Origin: Bradyrhizobium sp. AZCC 2262
GTDB taxonomy: Bacteria; Pseudomonadota; Alphaproteobacteria; Rhizobiales; Xanthobacteraceae
Length of the DNA stretch: 64,000 nt
Direction of reading: 5' to 3'
Assembly: GCF_036924535.1 (NCBI RefSeq)
Contig: NZ_JAZHRT010000001.1
Coordinates: 4,712,001-4,776,000 of the forward strand
In this document: piece by piece, positions 1 through 8,756 of the stretch
Layout of the letters: each line of letters opens with the position of its first letter
Numbering within the stretch: the stretch's first letter is position 1
Notes under the pieces: model-generated
What the model saw: the letters and a program-made list of their open reading frames with translations, nothing else
What the model was told of the DNA's origin: nothing
The model's database searches: none
Made by a program: the position numbers and the translations under genes

Positions 1-643
1 TGATCTGCTCCGGCGTCTTCAGGCGCGGGTTACGGCCGTAAAGACCGGGGATGTCGCAGAATTCACACTGATAGGGACAGCCGCTCGAATACTGGATGCT
101 GCCGAGGAAGTATTTCTTCACCTCCGCCAGTTGGTAGGCCGGGATCGGAAACTCGGTCATCGGCACGCGATCGTTGGTCTTCAGCACCACCTGCTGCCCG
201 GGGCGCGACGGGTCGCGCGCCAGCCGCGCGATCAGCTCATTGGTGGCGTCGCCGAGTTCGCCGACATGCAGATAGTCGAACGAGGGATAGTAATCCGGGC
301 ACGCGCTCACCGACGGCCCGCCGATCGCTACCGCAAGATCGAGGGCATGAGCGCGTCGGCAGATGTCGTTCATCTGCTGGCGCTGGATGTGCATGCCGCT
401 GACGAACACCGCCTCGGCCCATTCGAAATCTTCCTTGGTGGCGGGACGAATGTTTTCGTCGATGAAACGGACCGGCCAGTTCTCCGGGAGATAGGCCGCG
501 ATCAGCAACAGGCCTTGCGGCGGCATGAATGCCTGCACGCCGTCGGTCAGGGGATAGGCGTACTCGAATGTACCGAAAGAAGACGTATAGCGCGGGAAGA
601 CGCACAGGATACGCCGTACCGTTCCGATGCCTTCAGCTCTCAT
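1..643 (-). CDS. B12-binding radical SAM protein, HpnP-like (N-terminal part, runs off window)
   Basis: The first 214 residues can be read; the gene continues beyond base 1. The N-terminal half has the look of a cobalamin-binding domain (PPQGLLLIAAYLP near residue 40, an IGGPSVSA stretch, then LHVGELGDA). The radical SAM cluster motif CPYQCEFC follows at about residues 193-200, within SGCPYQCEFCDIPGLYGR. This order and wording resemble hopanoid C-2 methylase HpnP and its paralogues, which use B12 and SAM to methylate unactivated carbon. Paralogues are common in this group, so the substrate is not assigned. The start is the ATG at 643, just ahead of the conserved RRILCVFPRYT segment. It lies 158 bases downstream of eutB on the same strand; whether they are cotranscribed is unknown. 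Confidence 0.8.
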   Translation of the reverse strand, partial: MRAEGIGTVRRILCVFPRYTSSFGTFEYAYPLTDGVQAFMPPQGLLLIAAYLPENWPVRFIDENIRPATKEDFEWAEAVFVSGMHIQRQQMNDICRRAHALDLAVAIGGPSVSACPDYYPSFDYLHVGELGDATNELIARLARDPSRPGQQVVLKTNDRVPMTEFPIPAYQLAEVKKYFLGSIQYSSGCPYQCEFCDIPGLYGRNPRLKTPEQI

Positions 644-800
644 CAGACTTCCTCAGACAAAGCTTTCACAAATCTAAGCACGACATTGAAAGCTGGGCCA
701 GAATTTCTTCAAGATTGTGGCGACCTTCGCACGTGCACCAGTCGGTTCTAACCCGCGCAAGGTCCAATGGTTGCATCAAAACCGGCGGTCGGTGGCCCCT

Positions 801-2183
801 TCAGGCGATCAGCCGCGAAGCAAATTCGGGCAGCAGGCCCGCGTCGCCCGCAAGCCGGAAATTGGTATCGGCAAGGCCGGTGCGCAATAGCCAATCGTCG
901 AACTCTGGCGCCCGCTTCAAGCCGAACAGGTCGCGGATATACAGCGCGTCGTGGAACGAGGTCGACTGATAGTTCAGCATGACGTCGTCGGCGCCCGGCA
1001 CGCCCATGATGAAGGTGACGCCGGCGGCGGCCAACAGCGTCAGCAAATTGTCCATGTCGTCCTGGTCGGCTTCGGCATGGTTGGTGTAGCAGACATCGAC
1101 ACCAAGCGGCAGGCCGAGCAGCTTGCCGCAAAAATGATCCTCCAGGCCGGCGCGGATGATTTCCTTGCCGTCGTAGAGATATTCCGGACCGATGAAGCCG
1201 ACGACGCTGTTGACGAGCAGCGGATCGAACGCGCGCGCCACCGCATAGGCCCGCGCTTCGCAGGTCTGCTGATCGACATTGTGATGCGCGTTGGCCGACA
1301 GCGCTGAGCCCTGCCCGGTCTCAAAATACATCAGATGATCGCCAACCGTGCCGCGGCGAAGCGACAGCCCCGCCTCACGCGCCTCGCGCAACAACGCGAG
1401 ATTGACGCCAAAACTACGGTTGGCGGCTTCCGTTCCCGCGATCGACTGGAACACCAGATCGACCGGGGCGCCCTGCCCGATCAATCCGAGCGTCGTGGTC
1501 ACGTGGGTGAGCACGCAGCTTTGCGTCGGGATCTGCAGCCGCGCGATGATGCCGTCGAGCAGCCGCAGCAGCTCTCCGATCACGGCCGGATCGTCGCTGG
1601 CGGGATTGATGCCGATGCAGGCATCGCCCGATCCAAGCAGGATGCCGTCGAGGATCGAAGCGGTAATGCCCCTGGCGTTGTCGAAGGGATGATTGGGCTG
1701 CAGCCGCACGCTCATCCGTCCCTTCAGGCCGATCGTGTTGCGGAACGCCGAGGTCACGACGCACTTCTTCGCGACCAGGATCAGATCCTGGTTGCGCATC
1801 AGCTTCGAGACGCCGGCGGCCATTTCCGGCGTGATGCCGCGCGAGACCTTCGCCAGCGTTTCGCCGGTTGCGGCATCGGACAACAGCCAGTCACGGAAAC
1901 CGCCGACGGTCAGCGAGGCGATGGGCGCAAACGCCTGCGCCGCATGGCTATCGAGGATCAACCGGGTGACCTCGTCGTCCTCATAAGGGATCACCGCCTC
2001 GTTGAGGAATTGCTTGAGCGGCACGTCCGCGAGCGCCATCCGCGCCGCGATCATTTGTTCCGCGCTTTCGGCCGCGACGCCGGCAAGACGGTCGCCGGAC
2101 CGCGGTGGCGTCGCCTTGGCGAGCAGTTCGCGCAAGTCGCCGAATACGTAGGAGGTGGCGCCGATGACCTGGCGATGGACCAT
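801..2183 (-). CDS. eutB: Ethanolamine ammonia-lyase large subunit EutB
   Basis: The 460-residue protein matches EutB along its whole length. EutB is the catalytic TIM-barrel subunit of the adenosylcobalamin-dependent lyase that converts ethanolamine to acetaldehyde and ammonia. Recognisable blocks are YEDDEVTRLI, SVRLQPNHPFD, GSGDACIGINPASDD, IPTQSCVLTHVTT, the active-site block MYFETGQGSALSA, VVGFIGPEYLYDG and CYTNHAEADQDD. A longer reading from 2294 adds a non-conserved tail, so I chose the ATG at 2183, which begins where family members begin. The small subunit gene eutC normally follows but is absent on both sides: downstream is a radical SAM gene and upstream a membrane protein. Confidence 0.95.
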   Translation of the reverse strand: MVHRQVIGATSYVFGDLRELLAKATPPRSGDRLAGVAAESAEQMIAARMALADVPLKQFLNEAVIPYEDDEVTRLILDSHAAQAFAPIASLTVGGFRDWLLSDAATGETLAKVSRGITPEMAAGVSKLMRNQDLILVAKKCVVTSAFRNTIGLKGRMSVRLQPNHPFDNARGITASILDGILLGSGDACIGINPASDDPAVIGELLRLLDGIIARLQIPTQSCVLTHVTTTLGLIGQGAPVDLVFQSIAGTEAANRSFGVNLALLREAREAGLSLRRGTVGDHLMYFETGQGSALSANAHHNVDQQTCEARAYAVARAFDPLLVNSVVGFIGPEYLYDGKEIIRAGLEDHFCGKLLGLPLGVDVCYTNHAEADQDDMDNLLTLLAAAGVTFIMGVPGADDVMLNYQSTSFHDALYIRDLFGLKRAPEFDDWLLRTGLADTNFRLAGDAGLLPEFASRLIA

Positions 2184-2304
2184 GCTGACTTTCCCCGCGC
2201 GCGGGATCCGCTTCGTTGCCTCGGCTACCCTATCATCACACGGGCGGCAGCACGGAAGAGGTTTTTTCAAGTGCGGCCTGGCCGCTCCCGCCAACCGCCG
2301 CCGC

Positions 2305-2928
2305 CTAGTTCAGCGTCGCGTAGTAGCGACCGAAAAAGCTTAGCTCATAAGCGAACGCGCCGAACACGAACAGCGCATGAAACCTGAGATTACGTGTTGT
2401 CGCGGCCACCGCGCATAACAGGATGAATATTCCGATCCGCGGCAGATATTCCAGCCCCAGCGATTGCAAATGGCCATCGCCCTTTATCAAGGTGTCGACC
2501 ACATCGAGCGCTTCTGTCAGGGCCACAAAGCCAAAGAACCAGCGGCGGCGGGAAAGAAAGTAGTCCTGAAAGCCCTGATATTCGTCGAGATCCTGAGGGA
2601 AAAGCAGTGCGCTCAGGAAATAGTACATCGACGCGTAAACGCAGACGAAGATGTACAGGGCAAACGTCCAGTGCTGGACGTAGCTCAGGCGAAACTCCCA
2701 CCACCAGAACGTCACCACGTTCAGAAGCGCCCAGGCGACCCAGCCCAGATGAACAGACCAGACCGGGGTTCGGCCGGGATGCTGGATCAATGCCGCGACG
2801 CCGCTGATCAACCGCGTGACGCTGAGCCCGAGGATAATGGCAATCAATACGCGGACGTGAAGGTAGAGATCGGCGTTGGCCGGCAAGGCAGCACTTTGAA
2901 CCATCAAGTCCCCGCTCTGAGGCATCAT
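2305..2928 (-). CDS. Hypothetical multi-pass membrane protein
   Basis: I do not recognise a named family. The 207 residues contain about six hydrophobic segments, for example LIAIILGLSVTRLISGVAAL, WVAWALLNVVTFWWW, ALYIFVCVYASMYYFLSALL, IGIFILLCAVAATT and FHALFVFGAFAYEL. A basic loop (FLSRRRWF) sits after the third helix, so an integral inner-membrane protein is likely. ATGs at 2928, 2925 and 2904 are all possible starts; the last has a GGGGA a few bases upstream and may be the real one. It lies 121 bases upstream of eutB on the same strand, with no evidence of shared function. Confidence 0.6.
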   Translation of the reverse strand: MMPQSGDLMVQSAALPANADLYLHVRVLIAIILGLSVTRLISGVAALIQHPGRTPVWSVHLGWVAWALLNVVTFWWWEFRLSYVQHWTFALYIFVCVYASMYYFLSALLFPQDLDEYQGFQDYFLSRRRWFFGFVALTEALDVVDTLIKGDGHLQSLGLEYLPRIGIFILLCAVAATTRNLRFHALFVFGAFAYELSFFGRYYATLN

Positions 2929-3425
2929 CGAACCAGCGCCGCGCCTTCAACAGGCGTCGCGACGATTCCGGCGATGGCCTTATGGATTGCGCGCCTGCCG
3001 CCCCGGGCAGGACGAAATCGACACGTTCCGTCCTCGTGCTCGTTGTCTAGCTTGATTCGATCAACAATTGTCTTGCCAACGCCAACTCCGCTTCAGAAGA
3101 GGTTCCCGCTTGCAGGCGGCAGGCAGGCGCGGCCCTCGCGCGCCGGCCGCCAGGACAGCGACCTCCAATTGCACCGGCATATCAGGGCCCGTTACAGTCG
3201 CGGGCGGCTGCCGAATCTTCCCGGCGAGGCAACTTGCCACAGCGTTGTAATTGTCTGAAATTACTCGATTATTTTGCTTAGTTGCAATTCATGGAATTTC
3301 GCGCGTTAAGACAATCTCCATCAAAATTGAGCACACTTGCCTATGCCGAAGGCAATCGCCGGAAACCATTCCGGCGTGCCGTTACGGCCGAATTGTCCAA
3401 TCCTTAGTTTGTTTTTGGTGGCGCC
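2929..3425. other. Gene-free interval upstream of the chemoreceptor
   Basis: This interval of about 500 bases separates the divergent membrane-protein and chemoreceptor genes. I see no convincing coding frame. The right half, about 3240-3320, is clearly AT-richer than its surroundings (ACTCGATTATTTTGCTTAG and neighbours) and is the natural place for the chemoreceptor promoter. I cannot fix a -35/-10 pair with confidence. Confidence 0.5.
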
Positions 3426-5132
3426 ATGGCATCCCGGTTTTCGCTCGCAGCCAAATTGTACTCGGTCTTCGCGCTGTTCGCGGTGCTGGTCGCCGCCATC
3501 ACCGCCTTGTCCGACTACAACACGCGCCAGAATGCCGAACTTACCGAAGCGGTCTCGACCGCCAGCCGTGCCGCGCTCAACGTCGAGCGCATCAATTCGC
3601 TGGTCTATGCCGTCGTGATGGAATCGCGCGGCGTCTACATGTCGACTGATCCGGCGGTAGTGAAAAAATACGGCGACGGCTTGCTCAAGTTCAACCAACG
3701 CATTCTCGAGGTCGTCAAGAACTGGGAGACGCTGGTGCAGGCAGACGACGCCCAGCAGTTCGCCACCTTCAAGAAGCGCATCGAACAGTTTGTCGACTTC
3801 CGCAAGGAGCTCGTTCGCCGCGGTGTCGAGATCAATGCGGCAGCAGGCCGCGAATGGGGCGACAATGACGCCAACCGCGAAGTGCGGACGGCGCTGAACA
3901 AGGATCTGGAAGCGCTGTCCAAGGTCTATGCCGAACGCAGCAAGCGACTGGCGCAACAGACCGACACCAACCACACCATGGCCTTTGTGCTGACCTGCCT
4001 CGGCGTACTCGCGCTCGTCGTGGTCGTGCTGGGCGTGCTGATCATCGCCCGTTCGATCGCCCGCCCGCTCTCGGTCATCACCGCAACCATCAAGCAGGTC
4101 GCCGACGGCGCTGAAGGCGTCGAGGTTCCGCACACCGGCCGCACCGACGAAATCGGCGCGCTCGCCCGCGCCATCAAGATCTTCCAGGAGGCGATGGACC
4201 GCAACCGCAACCTCAATTCGCAGGTATTGGAGGATTCGAAAGCGCGCGGCGAGCGCACCCGCCATATCGAAGCCTCGGTCGACGCCTTCCGGGAAGCGAT
4301 CGGCGGCGTGCTGCGCGCCGTCACCGACAATGCGACCTCGATGCGTGGCACCGCCCAGACCATTGCCAGCGTCTCGTCAGATGCCAGCGGGCGCGCGGTG
4401 GCTGCCTCCGGCGCGACCGAGCAGGCCTCCAGCAACGTTTCCGCCGTCGCCAGCGCGGCCGAAGAGCTCTCAGCCTCGGTCGAGGAAATCGGCCGCCAGG
4501 TGCGCCAGTCGGCCAGCGCCGTCGAGCAGGCGGGCCAGCGCACCGAGAGATCGGTCGCGGAAATCGAAGGGCTTGCAGCCGCGACCCAGCGCATCGACGG
4601 CGTGCTCAGCCTGATCCAGGCGATCGCCGAGCAAACCAATCTTCTGGCGCTCAATGCGACGATCGAAGCCGCCCGCGCCGGCGACGCCGGCCGCGGTTTT
4701 GCGGTCGTTGCCCACGAGGTCAAGGCGCTGGCCGAGCAGACCGCGAAAGCGACCGCCGAGATCGGCCAGAACGTCGGCTTGATCCAGACGTCGACCAAAA
4801 CCTCCGTCGAGGCGGTCCGCGAAATCGGCAACGCCGTGCGCGAGATCAACGAGGTGACCTCGATCATCGCCAGCGCGATCGAGCAGCAGGATGCAGCGAC
4901 CCGCGAAATATCGTCGAACGCGCAATTGGCAGCGCAAGGCAACGGAACGCTGGTCGTCAACATCGGCTCGCTCAGCGACGCCATCGGCACGACGAGCACG
5001 GCCGCGGCTTCCGTCCTCACCGCATCCAGCGAACTGACGGCCACCGCCGAGACGCTGTCCCGTGAAGTCGAAAAATTCTTCCGCGATTTGCGCGCGGATT
5101 CGTCCGAGCAGGTGCGGAAGACCGGCACGTAA
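3426..5132 (+). CDS. Methyl-accepting chemotaxis protein
   Basis: This 568-residue transmembrane chemoreceptor has the classical layout. TM1 spans about residues 11-29 and is followed by a helical periplasmic ligand domain of about 155 residues. TM2 spans about 185-208 ([20 protein letters not shown]) and a HAMP domain covers about 209-262. The cytoplasmic coiled-coil carries the conserved hairpin tip [19 protein letters not shown] at about residues 401-419. The protein would signal to CheA/CheW. The C-terminus (RKTGT) lacks a CheR/CheB-tethering pentapeptide of the NWETF type. The ligand cannot be told from sequence. It is a single-gene unit with no other chemotaxis genes nearby. Confidence 0.95.
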   Translation: MASRFSLAAKLYSVFALFAVLVAAITALSDYNTRQNAELTEAVSTASRAALNVERINSLVYAVVMESRGVYMSTDPAVVKKYGDGLLKFNQRILEVVKNWETLVQADDAQQFATFKKRIEQFVDFRKELVRRGVEINAAAGREWGDNDANREVRTALNKDLEALSKVYAERSKRLAQQTDTNHTMAFVLTCLGVLALVVVVLGVLIIARSIARPLSVITATIKQVADGAEGVEVPHTGRTDEIGALARAIKIFQEAMDRNRNLNSQVLEDSKARGERTRHIEASVDAFREAIGGVLRAVTDNATSMRGTAQTIASVSSDASGRAVAASGATEQASSNVSAVASAAEELSASVEEIGRQVRQSASAVEQAGQRTERSVAEIEGLAAATQRIDGVLSLIQAIAEQTNLLALNATIEAARAGDAGRGFAVVAHEVKALAEQTAKATAEIGQNVGLIQTSTKTSVEAVREIGNAVREINEVTSIIASAIEQQDAATREISSNAQLAAQGNGTLVVNIGSLSDAIGTTSTAAASVLTASSELTATAETLSREVEKFFRDLRADSSEQVRKTGT

Positions 5133-5170
5133 GGCCTGCTCTATTCACCGATGCAGAGCACCCAACCGTA

Positions 5171-5279
5171 ATCCGTCACCCTGAGGAGGCCGCAACGCGG
5201 CCGTCTCGAAGGGCGACGGCCACCGGCCGGGCCGCTCATCCTTCGAGGCTCGCTGCGCTCGCGCCTCAGGATGACGGAT
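5171..5279. repeat. Palindromic intergenic repeat (ATCCGTCA / TGACGGAT arms)
   Basis: The outer arms ATCCGTCACCCTGAGG and CCTCAGGATGACGGAT are near-perfect inverted copies enclosing further internal inverted segments. The element sits between the convergent ends of the chemoreceptor and the transglutaminase-like gene, where it could fold in either transcript and act as a bidirectional 3' end. Confidence 0.8.
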
Positions 5280-5306
5280 CACAGTAAGTGCGGCTCAAGT
5301 CTTGGA

Positions 5307-6185
5307 CTACTCCACCGGGATCACGTCCACGGCCACGCCAAGCTTCTGCTTGCGCGAGCCGACAATGATGCCGTCGACCGGCGAGACATCGGAGAAGTCG
5401 CGCCCGATTGCCAGAATGATGTGATCGTTCTCGATCATGATGTCGTTGGTCGGATCGAACCCGACCCAGCCGAGCTCGGCGCCGCACCAAACTGAAACCC
5501 AGGCGTGGGTGGCGTCGGCGCCCTGCAGGCGCGGCTTCCCGGGCGGCGGAATGGTGCGCAAGTATCCGCTGACATAGGCCGCGGGCAGACCCAGCCCGCG
5601 CAAACCCGCAATCATCACATGGGCAAAATCCTGGCACACGCCGTGGCGCTTCTCGAACACCTCCCGGAGCGGCGTCGAGATCACCGTGGCCTTCGGGTCG
5701 TACCTGAAATTGTTGCGGATGCGGCGCATCAAATCGGCGGCACCTGAAAGAATGCCACCGCCCGGCGGGAAGCTCGCCACGGCATAGGCGGTGACCGGCG
5801 CCAGCACCGGCACCAGCGAACTCGCAAAGACATAGCCGACCGGCGAAACGGGGCCCAGACTGGTGGCCTCGAACGCCACGTCGCGGATATCATCCCATGA
5901 CGGGCTCGGCGCAGCCCGGTCGAGCGCCTTGCGCGACACCGAAACGCGCGAGCGGGAATCGATCCGCAAATTGCGATGCGCGGTTTCGATCAGGATGCTC
6001 TCGGTATGGGTGCCGAAGAAATCGCGCCGCACGGCGCGGTCCGCAGGCCGCGGCCGGATCTCGACCGAGTGGGAAATCAATTGCTGCCCGTCGCCGGACT
6101 TCGGCTCCAGCCGCAGCGAGCACCGCGCAAAACTCACCGGGCTTTCGTAACTATATGTCGTGACGTGACGGATGTCGTAGATCAC
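5307..6185 (-). CDS. Transglutaminase-like protein, small form
   Basis: This 292-residue protein has an N-terminal beta-rich domain typical of bacterial transglutaminase-like proteins (MIYDIRHVTTYSYESPV). A C-terminal papain-like fold carries the catalytic triad: Cys184 in RHGVCQDFAH, His227 in ADATHAWVS and Asp244 in GFDPTND. Family members are predicted peptidases or amide-bond-forming enzymes; no substrate is established from the sequence. Its ATG overlaps the stop of the ATP-grasp/alpha-E gene by four bases, so the two are translationally coupled. It is the last gene of the three-gene operon spanning 5307-12044. Confidence 0.9.
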   Translation of the reverse strand: MIYDIRHVTTYSYESPVSFARCSLRLEPKSGDGQQLISHSVEIRPRPADRAVRRDFFGTHTESILIETAHRNLRIDSRSRVSVSRKALDRAAPSPSWDDIRDVAFEATSLGPVSPVGYVFASSLVPVLAPVTAYAVASFPPGGGILSGAADLMRRIRNNFRYDPKATVISTPLREVFEKRHGVCQDFAHVMIAGLRGLGLPAAYVSGYLRTIPPPGKPRLQGADATHAWVSVWCGAELGWVGFDPTNDIMIENDHIILAIGRDFSDVSPVDGIIVGSRKQKLGVAVDVIPVE

Positions 6186-8728
6186 GCGAGGCCCGTCAGC
6201 TTCTCCGGCCGGCTCGCATTGGGTCCGTGCGGGAAGTAATGCAGGCCGATGGCATCGGCCAGATTGAGCAGGTCCTGCTCCATCGCGAACAGGGTTTTGA
6301 CGTCAAGCGCCGCGGCCTCCGCCGTCGCCAGCGTGGCCTGCAAGGCGACAGCAAGACGCTGCGGCCGCTCGATCAAACCGTGCTCCTTCAGGGTCGGCAG
6401 CGCGGCGATGTGATCGTTCAGCGTCGTCACCTGAAACGCGACCGAGCGCGGATTATAGGGATCGAGCACCGCGAGATCGCGCACCGGCGCCAGCGCCGGG
6501 CCAACCAGATAGCGCGAACGATAGGTGATCTGGCAATCCACCAGCGTCAGCAGAACGTCGAGGTCATCCTCGCCCGCTTCGTCATAGGCGAACTGCCGCG
6601 CGAACCGCACGGTGTTGATGGCGCGCTCGGCGCGGCGGCCCATCTCGAGAAAGCGCCAGCCGGCGGCCCGGTTCATGTTCTCCTGCGCCAGGCCGGCAAG
6701 GCTCGCCAGTTCCTGCAGCGTCAATTCGGCGGCGCTGACGATGCTATCGTCGTCGTCGACCTGCAGAGCGAGGCGGTCTACCATCTCGGTGATGATCTGC
6801 CAGGCATCCGGCGAAAGCCGCTCACGCAACGAGGTCGCGGTCCGTTGGGCGGACCGGACCAGCGACAGCGCCGAGCCGAATTTCTCCTCGCTTTGCAGCG
6901 CCTCGGCGATCACCCGCGCCGGATTCGTCCGCGTCGCCTGCGAGGTGGCGCCCCAGGTCACGAGAATTCGCTGGATGCGCTCGACCGAATGCAGCGCGGT
7001 GGAAACCCCCGTCGAAGTCCCGGTCGAAGTCCCCTTGGCCGGGTCGCGCGTCGACGTTCCGAGCGCACGGATCAGCCGCAGCGTCGCCTCGGCGCGCTCG
7101 AGGTAGCGGCCGAGCCAGAACAGGTTATCCGCGGCGCGGCTGGGCACCACCCCGGCGATCCGCCTGATCCGCACGGCGTCAGCCCCCGGCAGCAGCGTCG
7201 CCGATGATACCGCCTTGTCGGACACCACCCAGACGTCCGCCGAGCGCGCGCCATCGCCCATCGACACCGCACGGGCATCCGCCTGTTCGGCGATCCGGCA
7301 AAAGCCGCCGGGCAGGATGGTCCAGCCATTCGGCGTTGCTGCGGCGAACACCCGAAGCACGAACGGGCGCGGCGTGATCTGGCCCTGCTCCCACACCGGC
7401 GTCGTCGACAGCCGCACCATTTCCTGGCCGACATAATCGATACCGCGATCGGTGATCGCGCTTCTCAACCGGTCGCGCTCGGCGGGCGCCAGCTCCGCGG
7501 CGAGCACCGGCCCGTGGCTGGAAAAGCCGGGAACAGCCCGGCCGTAGGCGCCCTCGATCGCAAAATCCTCCAGCCGCGACAGCACTTCCTCGCGCGCGGC
7601 TTTCTGGCCGCACCACCATGTCGCGATGTGCGGCATGATCAGATTCTCGCTGAGCAGCCGCCGGCACAGGCTCGGCAGGAACCCGAGCAGCGCCCTCGCC
7701 TCCAATACGCCGGAGCCCGGCATGTTGGCGACGACGACGCCGTTCTTGCGCAGCACGTCGATCAGGCCGGGCACGCCGAGATGCGACGACGCATCGAGTT
7801 CGAGCGGATCGAGAAAATTGGAATCGACCCGGCGCAGCAGCACGTCGAGCCGTTTCAACCCGGCGACGGTGCGGATGTAGATGCGGTCGCCGCTGACGGC
7901 GAGATCGTCGCCCTCGACCAGCAGAAAGCCGAGATAGCGCGCCAGGGTGGCGTGTTCGAAATAGGTTTCACTGAAGGCGCCCGGCGTCAGCAGCCCGATC
8001 CGCGGCTCGTCGCGGTCGGCACTGGCGCGCAGTGAATCGCGGAACGCCTCGAAGAACGGCGCGACACGCTCGACATTCATCGACTTGTAGAGACTGGAAA
8101 AGGCGCGCGACAGCACCAGGCGGTTTTCCAGCGCGTAGCCGGCACCCGATGGCGCCTGGGTGCGATCATTAAGCACCCACCAGCGGCCGTCGGGACCGCG
8201 GCCGACATCGGCCGCATAGAAATGCAAATAGCGGTTGCCCGGCGGTTTGACGCCGCAAACTGCGCGCAGATATTCGCTGCTGCCGGCAATCGCGGCCGCG
8301 GGCACCGCGCCATCGGCGACCAGCCGGCCCTCGCCATAGAGATCGCGCAGCACCATTTCGAACAATTGGGCGCGTTGCGCGATGCCCGTGGTCAGTTGCT
8401 GCCAGTCGGCCTCGTCGATGATCAGCGGCAGATGGCTGAGCGGCCACAGCCGGTCGGCGGTCTCGCCGGGTGCGCGATAGGTTACGCCGGCCTCGCGCAA
8501 ATGGCGGTCGGCGGAGGCAAAGCGGCGCTCGATATCGGCAGGCGAAAGTGCGGCGAAGGCATCGAAAAAACGGCTCCACGCCGCGCGGGGCGCGCCGTCC
8601 TGACCGATATATTCGTCGGGAATGCCGGGCAGCCGCGCATAGTCGCGCGTCCATTGCGCGATCCGGCGCTGGCCTGGACGGGCCTTGATTTCCTGACTGC
8701 TGCCTTGACTGCTGCCTTGGCCTGACAT
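6182..8728 (-). CDS. Fused circularly permuted ATP-grasp / alpha-E domain protein
   Basis: The 848-residue protein fuses two parts. The first, about residues 80-480, is a circularly permuted ATP-grasp-type domain, with LYGEGRLVADGAVPAAAIAG, HFYAADVGRGPDGRWW and VLNDRTQAPSGAGYALENR. The second, about residues 520-830, is the helical alpha-E domain (NLFWLGRYLERAEATLRLI and MNRAAGWRFLEMGRRAERAI). In many bacteria the two parts are separate genes beside transglutaminase-like genes, and a role in making or attaching a peptide is predicted from that association. A Thr/Ser-rich tract near residues 565-580 is the likely linker. It lies between two transglutaminase-like genes, overlapping the next by four bases. 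Confidence 0.9.
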   Translation of the reverse strand: MSGQGSSQGSSQEIKARPGQRRIAQWTRDYARLPGIPDEYIGQDGAPRAAWSRFFDAFAALSPADIERRFASADRHLREAGVTYRAPGETADRLWPLSHLPLIIDEADWQQLTTGIAQRAQLFEMVLRDLYGEGRLVADGAVPAAAIAGSSEYLRAVCGVKPPGNRYLHFYAADVGRGPDGRWWVLNDRTQAPSGAGYALENRLVLSRAFSSLYKSMNVERVAPFFEAFRDSLRASADRDEPRIGLLTPGAFSETYFEHATLARYLGFLLVEGDDLAVSGDRIYIRTVAGLKRLDVLLRRVDSNFLDPLELDASSHLGVPGLIDVLRKNGVVVANMPGSGVLEARALLGFLPSLCRRLLSENLIMPHIATWWCGQKAAREEVLSRLEDFAIEGAYGRAVPGFSSHGPVLAAELAPAERDRLRSAITDRGIDYVGQEMVRLSTTPVWEQGQITPRPFVLRVFAAATPNGWTILPGGFCRIAEQADARAVSMGDGARSADVWVVSDKAVSSATLLPGADAVRIRRIAGVVPSRAADNLFWLGRYLERAEATLRLIRALGTSTRDPAKGTSTGTSTGVSTALHSVERIQRILVTWGATSQATRTNPARVIAEALQSEEKFGSALSLVRSAQRTATSLRERLSPDAWQIITEMVDRLALQVDDDDSIVSAAELTLQELASLAGLAQENMNRAAGWRFLEMGRRAERAINTVRFARQFAYDEAGEDDLDVLLTLVDCQITYRSRYLVGPALAPVRDLAVLDPYNPRSVAFQVTTLNDHIAALPTLKEHGLIERPQRLAVALQATLATAEAAALDVKTLFAMEQDLLNLADAIGLHYFPHGPNASRPEKLTGLA

Positions 8729-8756
8729 TCCGATTCCCCGAGACCGTCGCTCCCGA

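Noticed and set aside
2265..2305. Hairpin GCGGCCAGGCCGC with a nearby run of T as a terminator for the membrane protein gene
   Set aside because: The T run is on the wrong side: for minus-strand transcription it gives A residues, so it is not an intrinsic terminator.
3926..5128. 400-residue open frame antisense to the chemoreceptor, and similar long antisense frames at 6227-7207, 1335-2387, 21000-22193 and 34457-35680
   Set aside because: High-GC shadow frames: Arg/Ala/Ser-rich, no domain, and the opposite strand carries well-conserved proteins.
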